This document shows, piece after piece, positions 54,657 through 63,359 of a stretch of 64,000 bases of DNA (positions within the stretch are counted from its first letter, which is position 1; each line of letters opens with the position of its first letter). The notes under the pieces are model-generated. The model had not been told where the DNA came from. It searched no databases and saw only the letters and a list, made by a program, of their open reading frames with translations. Origin of the DNA: Paludicola sp. MB14-C6 (GTDB taxonomy: Bacteria > Bacillota > Clostridia > Oscillospirales > Ruminococcaceae); assembly GCF_030908625.1 (NCBI RefSeq), contig NZ_CP133133.1, positions 62,001-126,000 on the forward strand, written 5' to 3'. The position numbers and the translations under genes are program-made.

Positions 54657-55685
54657 AAATTGTATAATTATTACAGTGGGGATTCTTATACAAGCAGTGA
54701 GACTTCTTCAAGTAATAATTTGTCTTCGGGAATTGATTACGGTCAAGCTAAGGCACAACGCAAGGCAGAGGAAGCACAAAGACGTCAAGCTGAGATTGAG
54801 AAGCAAAAGAGATACGTTAACTTTAAAGCTTGTACATCCTTAATAAATCCAGAAAAGTATGCACAGGAATATAAAGAACTGCTACAAAAAGAAAGCAAAG
54901 AATATAATGAGTATATCAATCAATTTCCATCACTTAATTGGCTGACTGCGGATGAACAATTATTATTTCAACACAGTGACTTTTTAGAATCGTTTACTGA
55001 ACAAGAAAAGATAAAATTGATTGTATTGGGTAGAGAACGATCCATAACGATGGATGATATTAAGAAACTATATATCGATGAAGACTTAACCAATAAAGGG
55101 GTTATGGATTTCTTTAATACATCACTTAGAGCGAATAGATTTGGTATGACAACTACTGATTTGGATACTCATTTTCAGCAAGGGAAAAAAACAGAACGAA
55201 GCGCGCTACTGGATTTTGCAGGGATGTATGCAGCGGCGGGTTGGGTAGCCAACTATAATGCAAGTGGTTCCAATTTCAGTAATGTTCCGGAGGGACAATT
55301 TAAAGGTTTCAATTTAGATAAGCCGAAAGTTAATAATAGTGCGAGCGAAACTGTTGATGGTGGGAGCACACTAGGTAAAGGATTTGATAGTTTCAATGAT
55401 GCCAAAAAATTCTTGGGATCACCTGGAGAAGGTAATCAATGGCACCATATAGTTGAACAATCACAAATACAAAAATCAGGATTTAGCAATCAATTAATTC
55501 AGAACACCGATAATCTTATAGCTGTTGATAAAGCAACACATGCAAAAATAAGTGGATACTATAATACCAAGAGCTTTGACTTTACTGGCGGACTGAGTGT
55601 AAGAGATTGGTTAGCAGGTCAGAGCTATGAAAAACAATATGAGTTTGGGATGAATGTCCTAAAACAATTTGGGGTGATTAAGTGA
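54657..55685 (+). CDS. Orphan RHS toxin tip, WHH-type HNH nuclease (module 10)
   Basis: The homologous part begins at LYNYYSGDSYTSSETSSS (54657); the frame is open to 54594 but runs through the terminator, so no real start is seen. Pre-toxin subtype B, then about 110 residues of toxin: GKGFDSFNDAKKFLG, GNQWHHIVEQSQIQKSGF, NTDNLIAVDKATHAKISGYY and VRDWLAGQSYEKQYEFG. W-H-H with later N and H fits the HNH/endonuclease VII superfamily. The stop overlaps the next start (GTGA). Confidence 0.82.
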   Translation, partial: KLYNYYSGDSYTSSETSSSNNLSSGIDYGQAKAQRKAEEAQRRQAEIEKQKRYVNFKACTSLINPEKYAQEYKELLQKESKEYNEYINQFPSLNWLTADEQLLFQHSDFLESFTEQEKIKLIVLGRERSITMDDIKKLYIDEDLTNKGVMDFFNTSLRANRFGMTTTDLDTHFQQGKKTERSALLDFAGMYAAAGWVANYNASGSNFSNVPEGQFKGFNLDKPKVNNSASETVDGGSTLGKGFDSFNDAKKFLGSPGEGNQWHHIVEQSQIQKSGFSNQLIQNTDNLIAVDKATHAKISGYYNTKSFDFTGGLSVRDWLAGQSYEKQYEFGMNVLKQFGVIK

Positions 55686-56059
55686 TAAAACAAAAAAACA
55701 AAGATGCTGTAATTGATCAGTACATTTCCAGTTGCCACATTATGTATGAAGCAACTTTGTCTGGTGACTATAAGAAAAATAATGCTGAAGGGAAACAAAT
55801 TGTTAAAACCTTCAAGTTACTAGAGAAAGATTTACAGTTTGCCGAAGAGTGTTTAGTGACACTCCTTGAAAATGACAATGTTGTTGTTAAAACCAAAGCA
55901 GCAGCTCATTGTCTGGCATTGAATATCAGAATCAATGAGGCAGAAAGAATTTTAGAACTCGCTGCTACGGATGAGAAAAATGGGATCTTGGGGTTCAATG
56001 CACAAATGACTTTAAATGTATGGAGAGAGCAAGGTTATTTAAAAGTATACCAAAAGTAA
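55682..56059 (+). CDS. Immunity protein of module 10, DUF2019-like
   Basis: 125 residues, helical, no signal peptide. GTG start overlapping the toxin stop by 4 nt. ENDNVVVKTKAAAHCLALNI and the end GFNAQMTLNVWREQGYLKVY resemble DUF2019, a HEAT-like immunity family that accompanies HNH toxins. Confidence 0.75.
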   Translation: MIKQKNKDAVIDQYISSCHIMYEATLSGDYKKNNAEGKQIVKTFKLLEKDLQFAEECLVTLLENDNVVVKTKAAAHCLALNIRINEAERILELAATDEKNGILGFNAQMTLNVWREQGYLKVYQK

Positions 56060-56447
56060 AAGCTGTTTTGACCACCCAAAGAGAGATATGAAAACGCCTT
56101 GTAATGGCGGTTGTCGAGTAGTAATTGGATGCAGATTCCCTTTTAGAATGCAGTCTAAGCCTTACAAGTGACCACTTTTCAAACAGAATGCTTGATATCA
56201 TAACTTCCGAAAAACCGCTATGCTAAAATATGGATAATTGTTGTGCTACAATACACTTGTGCAAGATCATATTCTTCAGTGAGGCTTTTCTTCGTACGTC
56301 CTTCTTCCAGATAGAGGCGCAAAACTTTTTCTTTGAACTCTGGCTTATACTTATTATATCAGGTCAATACCTTGACTATTTATCTATAAGTTTTTATAAT
56401 AATGAGTAATAAGAGTTTTTACAAGTCTGTTGCAAAGGAGAAAAAAT
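56060..56447. other. Intergenic region at the end of the RHS array, holding an IS3 relic
   Basis: About 390 nt. It contains the IS3-type OrfA remnant described separately and otherwise no gene. The DNA marks the change from RHS array to rhamnose operon. Confidence 0.6.
56240..56352 (-). pseudogene. IS3-family OrfA N-terminal relic
   Basis: The minus strand encodes KYKPEFKEKVLRLYLEEGRT and KKSLTEEYDLAQ, the HTH start of IS3/IS150-type OrfA proteins, and loses similarity at about 56240. No OrfB is present. Confidence 0.75.
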
Positions 56448-57413
56448 ATGGACTCTAATATATTAAATAAGCTTTCTGCTATTACTACAGAAGAAGAAAA
56501 ATTATTACAAGGCGAAAATTTAAATATGCAAATATACATGTCTAAAAAAAACAGAGTGATAGATAGTTCAAAAATACTCGAAAAAGGTAAGCTTATTAAT
56601 ATTCGTGCTCATACTCGCTTTACTGATTTTCCAACGCATAGACATAATTATATAGAAATGATGTATATGTGTCAGGGTGAAACGACGCATATAATAAACT
56701 ATAAAGAAAGTATGACAATTAAAAAAGGTGAAATACTGCTTTTGAATCAACATGCTTACCATTCTATAAAAAAAGCTAATGAAGCTGATATAGCAATTAA
56801 CTTTATAATATTACCTGAGTTTTTTGATCTTGCTTTTGATATGATAAGTAGTAATAATTTATTAGCAGATTTTCTTATAAATAGCTTGAAAATAGATAAT
56901 GATGAGGTAAGTTATATACATTTAAAAGTGGCAGATATTTTACCAGTACAAAATACAATTGAAAATTTAGTCTGGAGTATCATTAACCATCAACCTAATA
57001 ATCGAAATATAAATCAAGTTACAATGGGCTTATTATTTTTACAATTTTTAAATTATACTCAATACATGTCTATACCTGATAAATGTAATTTAAGTCATAG
57101 TATAGTAGTAGAAGTATTGCGAGATATTGAGCAAAATTATAAAAATACTTCACTTAGCCAAATTGCACAACGCTTTAATGTATCTGTTGCATATTTAAGT
57201 AAGCTTATAAAAGAAAAAACAGGATATACGTATAAGCAATTGTTGCAACAAAAGCGTATTGCAAAAGCGGAAACATTACTTATCAATACAACACTATCAA
57301 TACAAGAAATTGCTTGTGCTGTAGGCTATGATAATATCAGTTATTTCTATAGTATATTTAAAAATGCTCATAAAAAGAGCCCTAAAACGTATAGATTAGA
57401 GTTAAAAGATTAG
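56448..57413 (+). CDS. AraC-family regulator of the rhamnose genes (RhaS/RhaR-like)
   Basis: 321 residues. N-terminal cupin with FPTHRHNYIEMMYMCQG (about 62-78), C-terminal double HTH: LSQIAQRFNVSVAYLSKLIK and IQEIACAVGYDNISYFYSIF followed by KSPKTYR. AAAGGAG 7-8 nt before ATG 56448 sets the start. The gene precedes rhaBAD and is separated from it by a terminator. It likely activates the downstream operon in response to L-rhamnose; the weak -35 at the rhaB promoter fits activator control. Confidence 0.85.
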   Translation: MDSNILNKLSAITTEEEKLLQGENLNMQIYMSKKNRVIDSSKILEKGKLINIRAHTRFTDFPTHRHNYIEMMYMCQGETTHIINYKESMTIKKGEILLLNQHAYHSIKKANEADIAINFIILPEFFDLAFDMISSNNLLADFLINSLKIDNDEVSYIHLKVADILPVQNTIENLVWSIINHQPNNRNINQVTMGLLFLQFLNYTQYMSIPDKCNLSHSIVVEVLRDIEQNYKNTSLSQIAQRFNVSVAYLSKLIKEKTGYTYKQLLQQKRIAKAETLLINTTLSIQEIACAVGYDNISYFYSIFKNAHKKSPKTYRLELKD

Positions 57414-57416
57414 TTA

Positions 57417-57456
57417 AATAAGGACATAACTTTTTATAAGTTACGTCCTTATTTTA
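57417..57456 (+). terminator. Terminator after the AraC-type regulator
   Basis: AATAAGGAC-ATAACTT (from 57417) pairs with AAGTTA-GTCCTTATT (to 57453) with one mismatch, then TTATGTTTTT. Confidence 0.75.
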
Positions 57457-57467
57457 TGTTTTTATCA

Positions 57468-57476
57468 TGATATAAT
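57468..57476 (+). promoter_or_regulatory. Candidate rhaB promoter (-10)
   Basis: TGATATAAT, an extended -10 at 57468-57476, about 35 nt upstream of the rhaB start. No clear -35 box at 17 nt, as expected for an activator-dependent promoter. Confidence 0.45.
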
Positions 57477-57510
57477 TATATTATTATTTATGATTAAAGG
57501 AAGATGTAGG

Positions 57511-58920
57511 GTGCAGTATTATTTAGCAGTTGATATAGGGGCGTCTAGTGGAAGGCATGTTATTGGTTACGTTAATAATGGAAAAATAAATTTAATCGAA
57601 GTATATCGTTTTGAAAATAAAATTATTAATAAAGGCACACATTTAGTTTGGGATTTAGATAATCTCTTTAAAAATATTCTTATTGGAATGAAAAAATGTA
57701 AAGGAATAGGGAAAGTACCAACTACAATAGGAATTGACACATGGGGCGTTGATTTTGTATTACTTGATGATAACAATAAGATTGTGGGCGATAGTGTTGC
57801 ATATCGTGATAGTAGAACTAAAAGCATGGATAAAATTGTAAATAAATTTATAAGTAATGATATGCTATATAAAAAAACAGGAATTCAAAAACAATTGTTT
57901 AACACAATATACCAGCTTATGGCAATGAAGCAAAACAATCCAGAGCTTTTAAATAAAGCAGAAAGCTTTTTAATGATACCTGACTATTTTAATTTTCTTC
58001 TGACTGGAGTAAAGAAAAACGAATATACGAATGCAACAACAACAAACCTTGTAAATGTATCTACAAAAGAATGGGATATTCCTTTAATTAAAATATTAGA
58101 TTATCCTGAAAAATTATTTCAAAATAAACTTTCTGCACCTTTGGATACTGTCGGTATGCTACTTAGTGAAATTCAAGAAATTGTAGGATATAACTGTACG
58201 GTTATACTTCCACCAACTCATGATACAGGCAGTGCTTATATGGCAGTTCCATCAACAGATGATGATTCAGTATATCTAAGTAGTGGAACATGGAGTTTGT
58301 TGGGCGTGGAAAATAAAAAACCTATAACGACAAATGATAGTATAAATGCTAACTTTACTAATGAGGGCGGTTATAACTATAACTACCGATTTTTAAAAAA
58401 CATAATGGGACTTTGGATGATTCAATCAATAAAACGTGATTATGATAATCAATATAGCTTTTCACAACTTGAAGGAATGGCAAGAAAGGAGATCCATTTT
58501 AATTCAATTGTTGATGTAAACGATAGTAGCTTTTTATCGCCAACAAACATGATAGAAGCAGTAAAGGCTTATTGCCAAAAAACAAATCAGGCTGTGCCAC
58601 AAACCCCTGGCGAAGTGGTGCATTGTGTATATATAAGCCTTGCGCTTTGTTATGCAAATGCAATTCAAGAGCTTAGCAATATTACAGGAAAGCAATATAC
58701 ATCAATCAATATAGTCGGAGGAGGAAGCAGAGATAATTACTTGAATGAGCTAACTGCTGCATACGCAAATCTACGTGTATATGCCGGGCCAATTGAAGCA
58801 ACATCAATAGGAAACTTATTAACACAATTTATATATGCTAATGAATTTGAAAATCTTACAGAAGCTCGTAAGGCAGTGAAAAATAGCTTTTTAATAACTA
58901 GATTTGAAGGAGAAAAATAG
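57511..58920 (+). CDS. rhaB: Rhamnulokinase
   Basis: 469 residues, FGGY kinase family; phosphorylates L-rhamnulose to L-rhamnulose 1-phosphate. LAVDIGASSGRHVIG (about 5-19) is the first phosphate loop, IGIDTWGVDFVLLD the next strand, PPTHDTGSAY and YLSSGTWSLLG the adenosine/phosphate region, and NIVGGGSRDNYLNELTA the C-terminal signature. GTG 57511 is preferred, 7 nt after AAAGGAAG; an ATG at 57490 lacks a ribosome site. First of three catabolic genes. Confidence 0.92.
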   Translation: MQYYLAVDIGASSGRHVIGYVNNGKINLIEVYRFENKIINKGTHLVWDLDNLFKNILIGMKKCKGIGKVPTTIGIDTWGVDFVLLDDNNKIVGDSVAYRDSRTKSMDKIVNKFISNDMLYKKTGIQKQLFNTIYQLMAMKQNNPELLNKAESFLMIPDYFNFLLTGVKKNEYTNATTTNLVNVSTKEWDIPLIKILDYPEKLFQNKLSAPLDTVGMLLSEIQEIVGYNCTVILPPTHDTGSAYMAVPSTDDDSVYLSSGTWSLLGVENKKPITTNDSINANFTNEGGYNYNYRFLKNIMGLWMIQSIKRDYDNQYSFSQLEGMARKEIHFNSIVDVNDSSFLSPTNMIEAVKAYCQKTNQAVPQTPGEVVHCVYISLALCYANAIQELSNITGKQYTSINIVGGGSRDNYLNELTAAYANLRVYAGPIEATSIGNLLTQFIYANEFENLTEARKAVKNSFLITRFEGEK

Positions 58921-58921
58921 T

Positions 58922-60169
58922 ATGATAGCACGTTTTGAATATGCTAAAAAACGTTATGCTGAATTGGGTGTTGATGTTGAAAAAGCACTAAATAGCATAT
59001 CAAATAAAGATATAAGTATACATTGTTGGCAAGGAGACGATGTAGCAGGTTTTGAAAATACAAATAGCAAATTAAGTGGAGGAATACAGGCAACAGGAAA
59101 TTATATTGGTAAAGCACGAAACTTTGATGAACTAACTGCTGATTTTGATAAGGCAATAAGCCTTATTCCAGGAAAAAAGCGTATTAACCTACATGCGTGC
59201 TATGCTGTGTTTGATGATGAATATGTAGACCGAGATAAGCTAATGCCGAAGCACTTTGAAAAATGGGTTAATTACGCTAAGAGTAGAAAAATCGGTATAG
59301 ATTTTAACCCCACTTTTTTTAGTCACCCTTTAGCAGAAAGTGGATTAACATTAAGTAATTCAGATGATAAAATACGTCATTTTTGGATTGAACACGCTAT
59401 TGCGTGCAGAAAAATAGCGTCCTATATAGCCATTGAATTAAATGATAAATGTCTATGTAATGTTTGGATTCCTGACGGATATAAGCATATACCGGCAGAT
59501 CGTTTAGGCCCACGTCTTCGATTAAAAGACAGTCTTGATAAAATCTTTACCGAGAAATTACCTGGTGTAATTGATTGCGTAGAAAGCAAGGTCTTCGGTA
59601 TAGGAGTTGAGGCATATACTGTTGGAAGCAGTGAATTTTACTTGTCATACGCAGCAAAGCATGACGATGTTTATAATTTATTGGATAATGGGCATTATCA
59701 TCCAACAGAAATGATAAGCGATAAAATTTCAAGTTTGCTTTCATTTTTCAATTATGTTCCACTACATATAACAAAACCTGTTCGATGGGATTCTGATCAT
59801 GTGGTGTTACTAGAAGATGAAATCATTGAAATTTGCAAGGAAATAGTAAGAAATAATGCGCTTGATAGAGTTCTTATAGGACTTGATTACTTTGATGCAT
59901 CAATAAATCGAATTGCCGCATGGGTAATAGGTGCACGTAACGTACAAAAAGCATTACTATTTGCATTGCTACAGCCAAATGAAAAACTGAAAGCTTTACA
60001 AGATAGTGGACAATTTAGTGAAATGATGATGCTTCAAGAAGAATTAAAAACTTTACCTTATAATGATATATGGGAAGAATATTGTAAACGTGAAAATGTA
60101 CCTTCCACACAAGTTTGGTTTGATGAGATAAAAAAGTACGAAATTAAGGTTTTATCAAAGCGCGTATAA
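58922..60169 (+). CDS. rhaA: L-rhamnose isomerase
   Basis: 415 residues (E. coli RhaA 419). Converts L-rhamnose to L-rhamnulose with divalent metal. Family motifs: HCWQGDDVAGFE (about 33-44), INLHACYA, HPLAESGLTLS, NVWIPDGYKHIPADRLGPR and YLLDNGHYHPTE-like region. ATG 58922 lies one nt after the rhaB stop with GAAGGAG overlapping the rhaB end; the frame extends back to 58904 but that TTG is part of the ribosome site. Confidence 0.95.
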   Translation: MIARFEYAKKRYAELGVDVEKALNSISNKDISIHCWQGDDVAGFENTNSKLSGGIQATGNYIGKARNFDELTADFDKAISLIPGKKRINLHACYAVFDDEYVDRDKLMPKHFEKWVNYAKSRKIGIDFNPTFFSHPLAESGLTLSNSDDKIRHFWIEHAIACRKIASYIAIELNDKCLCNVWIPDGYKHIPADRLGPRLRLKDSLDKIFTEKLPGVIDCVESKVFGIGVEAYTVGSSEFYLSYAAKHDDVYNLLDNGHYHPTEMISDKISSLLSFFNYVPLHITKPVRWDSDHVVLLEDEIIEICKEIVRNNALDRVLIGLDYFDASINRIAAWVIGARNVQKALLFALLQPNEKLKALQDSGQFSEMMMLQEELKTLPYNDIWEEYCKRENVPSTQVWFDEIKKYEIKVLSKRV

Positions 60170-60216
60170 TTATATTAATTCATAATACTTTTAAAACAAA
60201 AAAGGAGATAAAAATA

Positions 60217-61041
60217 GTGAGTATTTTTGATACTGAAGTAATAAAGGGATTTATACGTATGTGTAATGATGGTTTTGAACAAGGCTGGCATGAACGAAAT
60301 GGAGGAAATCTTACATACCGAATGAGAACACAAGAAGTTTTGCAATGCAAACCTTATTTTAAAGTTAAAGGCGAATGGACAAAAATGAGCGTAAGTGCTA
60401 AAAATCTTGCAGGTGAGCATTTTATTAGCACAGGAAGTGGAAAATTTTTCAGAAATGTTATTTTAGAACCACAAAATAATATATGCATTGTTGAGATTAA
60501 TTCTGATGGTGACTCCTATCGAATTGTATGGGGACTTGAAAACGGTGGGGTTCCTACAAGTGAGTTTCCTAGTCATTTTATGAACCACACTGTACGTAAA
60601 GATGCTACAAACGGTGAGACAAGAGTGATTTATCATGCACATACCACATCCGTAATTGCTCTTACATATATATTGCCGTTAACTGATAAGGTATTTACCC
60701 GTACGCTATGGCAAAGTGCAACCGAATGTCCTGTTGTATTTCCAGGGGGTATTGGCGTTGTGGAATGGATGGTACCAGGAAGTACTGAGATAGCTATTGC
60801 TACAAGTAAGCTAATGAAGAAATACGATGCTGTAATTTGGGCTCATCATGGGATGTTTGCCTCTGGGCCTGATTTTGACATAACTTTTGGACTTATGCAC
60901 ACAATTGAAAAAGCAGCAGAAATTTATCTCAATGTGTTACAATCAAATAGACCAGTTATACAAACAATTACTGATAATAATCTAAGGGAAATTGCAAAAT
61001 ATTTTGGTGTTAACTTGGCAGAAGAATTTTTAGATAACTAG
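60217..61041 (+). CDS. rhaD: Rhamnulose-1-phosphate aldolase
   Basis: 274 residues, same length as E. coli RhaD. Class II zinc aldolase splitting L-rhamnulose 1-phosphate to dihydroxyacetone phosphate and L-lactaldehyde. Zinc and substrate residues lie in SEFPSHFMNH, IYHAHTTSVIALTY and WAHHGMFASG. GTG start with AAAGGAG upstream. Confidence 0.95.
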   Translation: MSIFDTEVIKGFIRMCNDGFEQGWHERNGGNLTYRMRTQEVLQCKPYFKVKGEWTKMSVSAKNLAGEHFISTGSGKFFRNVILEPQNNICIVEINSDGDSYRIVWGLENGGVPTSEFPSHFMNHTVRKDATNGETRVIYHAHTTSVIALTYILPLTDKVFTRTLWQSATECPVVFPGGIGVVEWMVPGSTEIAIATSKLMKKYDAVIWAHHGMFASGPDFDITFGLMHTIEKAAEIYLNVLQSNRPVIQTITDNNLREIAKYFGVNLAEEFLDN

Positions 61042-61076
61042 AAAAGTGTTAAACTTATTTGAAAGAAAGTATATGT

Positions 61077-63325
61077 ATGAATTATCCAACAAATTTTATT
61101 AGTGCTACAACGGAATTTTGTGATTTGGAAAAGCATGTTAATGCACCTTATCTCCGTAAATCATTTAATCTTGAAGGTAATACTAAAGATGCTAAGCTTA
61201 TTATTAGCGGATTGGGATTTTATGATGCTTATATTAACGGGAAGAGAATAAACAAAGGCGAGTTAATGCCTTACATTAGTGCTTCCGATGATATAGTGTT
61301 TTTTGATGAATATGATGTTACAAAATATCTGCAAAAGGGCGAAAATGTATTTGGAGCAATTTTAGGAAACGGAATGCATAATTGTTTGGGCGGAGGCGTT
61401 TGGGATTTTCAAAAGGCAGCTTGGAGAAGTGCTCCAATGCTTGCTTTAAGATTTGAGATTCAGCTAAAAAATGGACAAAAACATATAATTGAAACCGATG
61501 ATAGCTTTAAAACAGCGCCTTCTCCAATTACTTTTGATGATTTACGTTGTGGAGAGGATTATGATGCTAATTTAGAACAACTGGGTTGGAATAATATTGG
61601 CTTTGATGATAGCAACTGGGAAAATGTTATGATACGTGAAAATCCGAAGGGCGATTACAAAATTTCAAATGTTGAACCTATAACCTTACAAAGAGAATTA
61701 AAGCCAATTGATATAAATAAAATATCTGATGGCGTTTATTCTTATAAATTTTATGAAAATGCGGCTGGTGTAGTGCGCTTGAAAATCAGTGGTACAAAAA
61801 ATCAAAAAGTCACTATGTGTTATACAGAAATGCTTGAAGATGGTGTACCTTCTCTTTCAAATATTACTTTTTCTCATGGACCAAATAGAGTTCAAACCTG
61901 TAGTTATACCTTAAAAGGTGATAAAGAAGAAACATATATACCACGCTTTACTTATAATGGATTTCGTTATGTGAAAGTGACAGGAATAACCGACGAACAA
62001 GCAACAAAGGATTTATTAACTTATCTTGTTTGGAATACAAATTTAACTGAAATGGGCAACTTTGAATGTTCGGATCAAGTTGCAAATACATTGCAATTAA
62101 TGACAAGACGCTCTACGTTGGCAAATTTCTTTCATTTTCCTACTGATTGTCCACATAGAGAAAAAAATGGCTGGACAGGTGATGCGGCATTATCCTGTGA
62201 ACATACGCTTATAAATCTTACTCCTGAAAAATGTTATAGACAATGGCTTGATTGTATTAGAAAAGCGCAAGATAAAAACGGTGCATTTCCTGGAATTGTT
62301 CCAACAGGCGGTTGGGGATTTCATTGGGGTAATGGACCGGGATGGGATTCAATTATTACTTATCTTCCATATTTTATGTATAAATATAGGGGAGATATAG
62401 AGGTATTACGAGAAAATTCAGACTCAATTCATAGGTATATAGAGTATATGAAAACTAAAATAAATGATGATGGTTTATTTGCATATGGGCTTGCCGATTG
62501 GTGTTCACCAAAACGTCCTGCAGAGGATCCAAAAACTCCACTAGAGGTTACTGATTCTATTATTTGTATAGATATTTGTGATAAAGCTTCTTTTATTTTT
62601 GAGATAATAGGAGATTTTGAACGTAGGGATAATTCAAAATCTCTAGCAAAAGCTACTAGAAATTCGTTTAGAAAAAAATATGTAAATTCAGATAATATGA
62701 CAGTGAGTTGTGAAACTCAAACAGCACAAGCAATGGCATTATTTTATAATATATTTACTCAAGATGAAGAAAAGCAAGCCTTTGTCCAATTGTTGAAGTT
62801 AATAGATAAAGAAGATAAGCACATAGATTGTGGAATTTTTGGCGCAAGAGTAATATTCCATGTTTTATCAAAATTTGGTTATAGTGATTTAGCTTATTAT
62901 ATGATAACAAGAAAGGAATATCCAAGTTATGGCGCGATGATTGATTATGGGAATACAACACTAGGGGAGTTCTTTGAAAATATAGGTTCATATAATCATC
63001 ATTTTTATGGTGATATTAGTAATTGGTTTATCACTGATGTTTTGGGTATAAAGCTAAATCCTACATGCAAAAATGCAAATGAAATAATTATAAGTCCTTC
63101 ATTTATTTTTTCATTGCAATATGCAAAAGGATATCACAATGCTCCAGCTGGAAAGATATCCGTTGAATATAAAAAATCGGTGATGAAATTGAATTGGATA
63201 TTTCAACACCAAAATTAATGATAGGTAGTGTTAAGTTACCAAAGGGATATATATTTAAAAATGATGGTGCTTTTGAAAAGTTAATTTCTGAGGTGCAAGA
63301 TAAAACAATAGTTGTTAAAAGATGA
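61077..63325 (+). pseudogene. Alpha-L-rhamnosidase (GH78) with C-terminal frameshift
   Basis: Frame 61077-63218 encodes 713 residues without signal peptide: GH78 N-terminal beta-sandwich (YINGKRINKGELMPYISASD), then the (alpha/alpha)6 barrel with FPTDCPHREKNGWTGDAALS, which carries a catalytic acid, and GLADWCSP. It stops at KKSVMKLNWIFQHQN. The +1-shifted frame goes on as GDEIELDISTPKLMIGSVKL and PKGYIFKN up to TGA 63323-63325. A run of six A at about 63171-63176 in place of seven explains the shift. The loss affects only the last ~40 residues of the C-terminal beta-domain, so the enzyme may still fold; a sequencing error or phase variation is also possible. ATG 61077 is preferred over TTG 61059. 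It would release rhamnose from glycans or plant glycosides for rhaBAD. Confidence 0.82.
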
Positions 63326-63359
63326 ATTATATTAAGTAGGAAAGGATTGTTTTTTTAGT

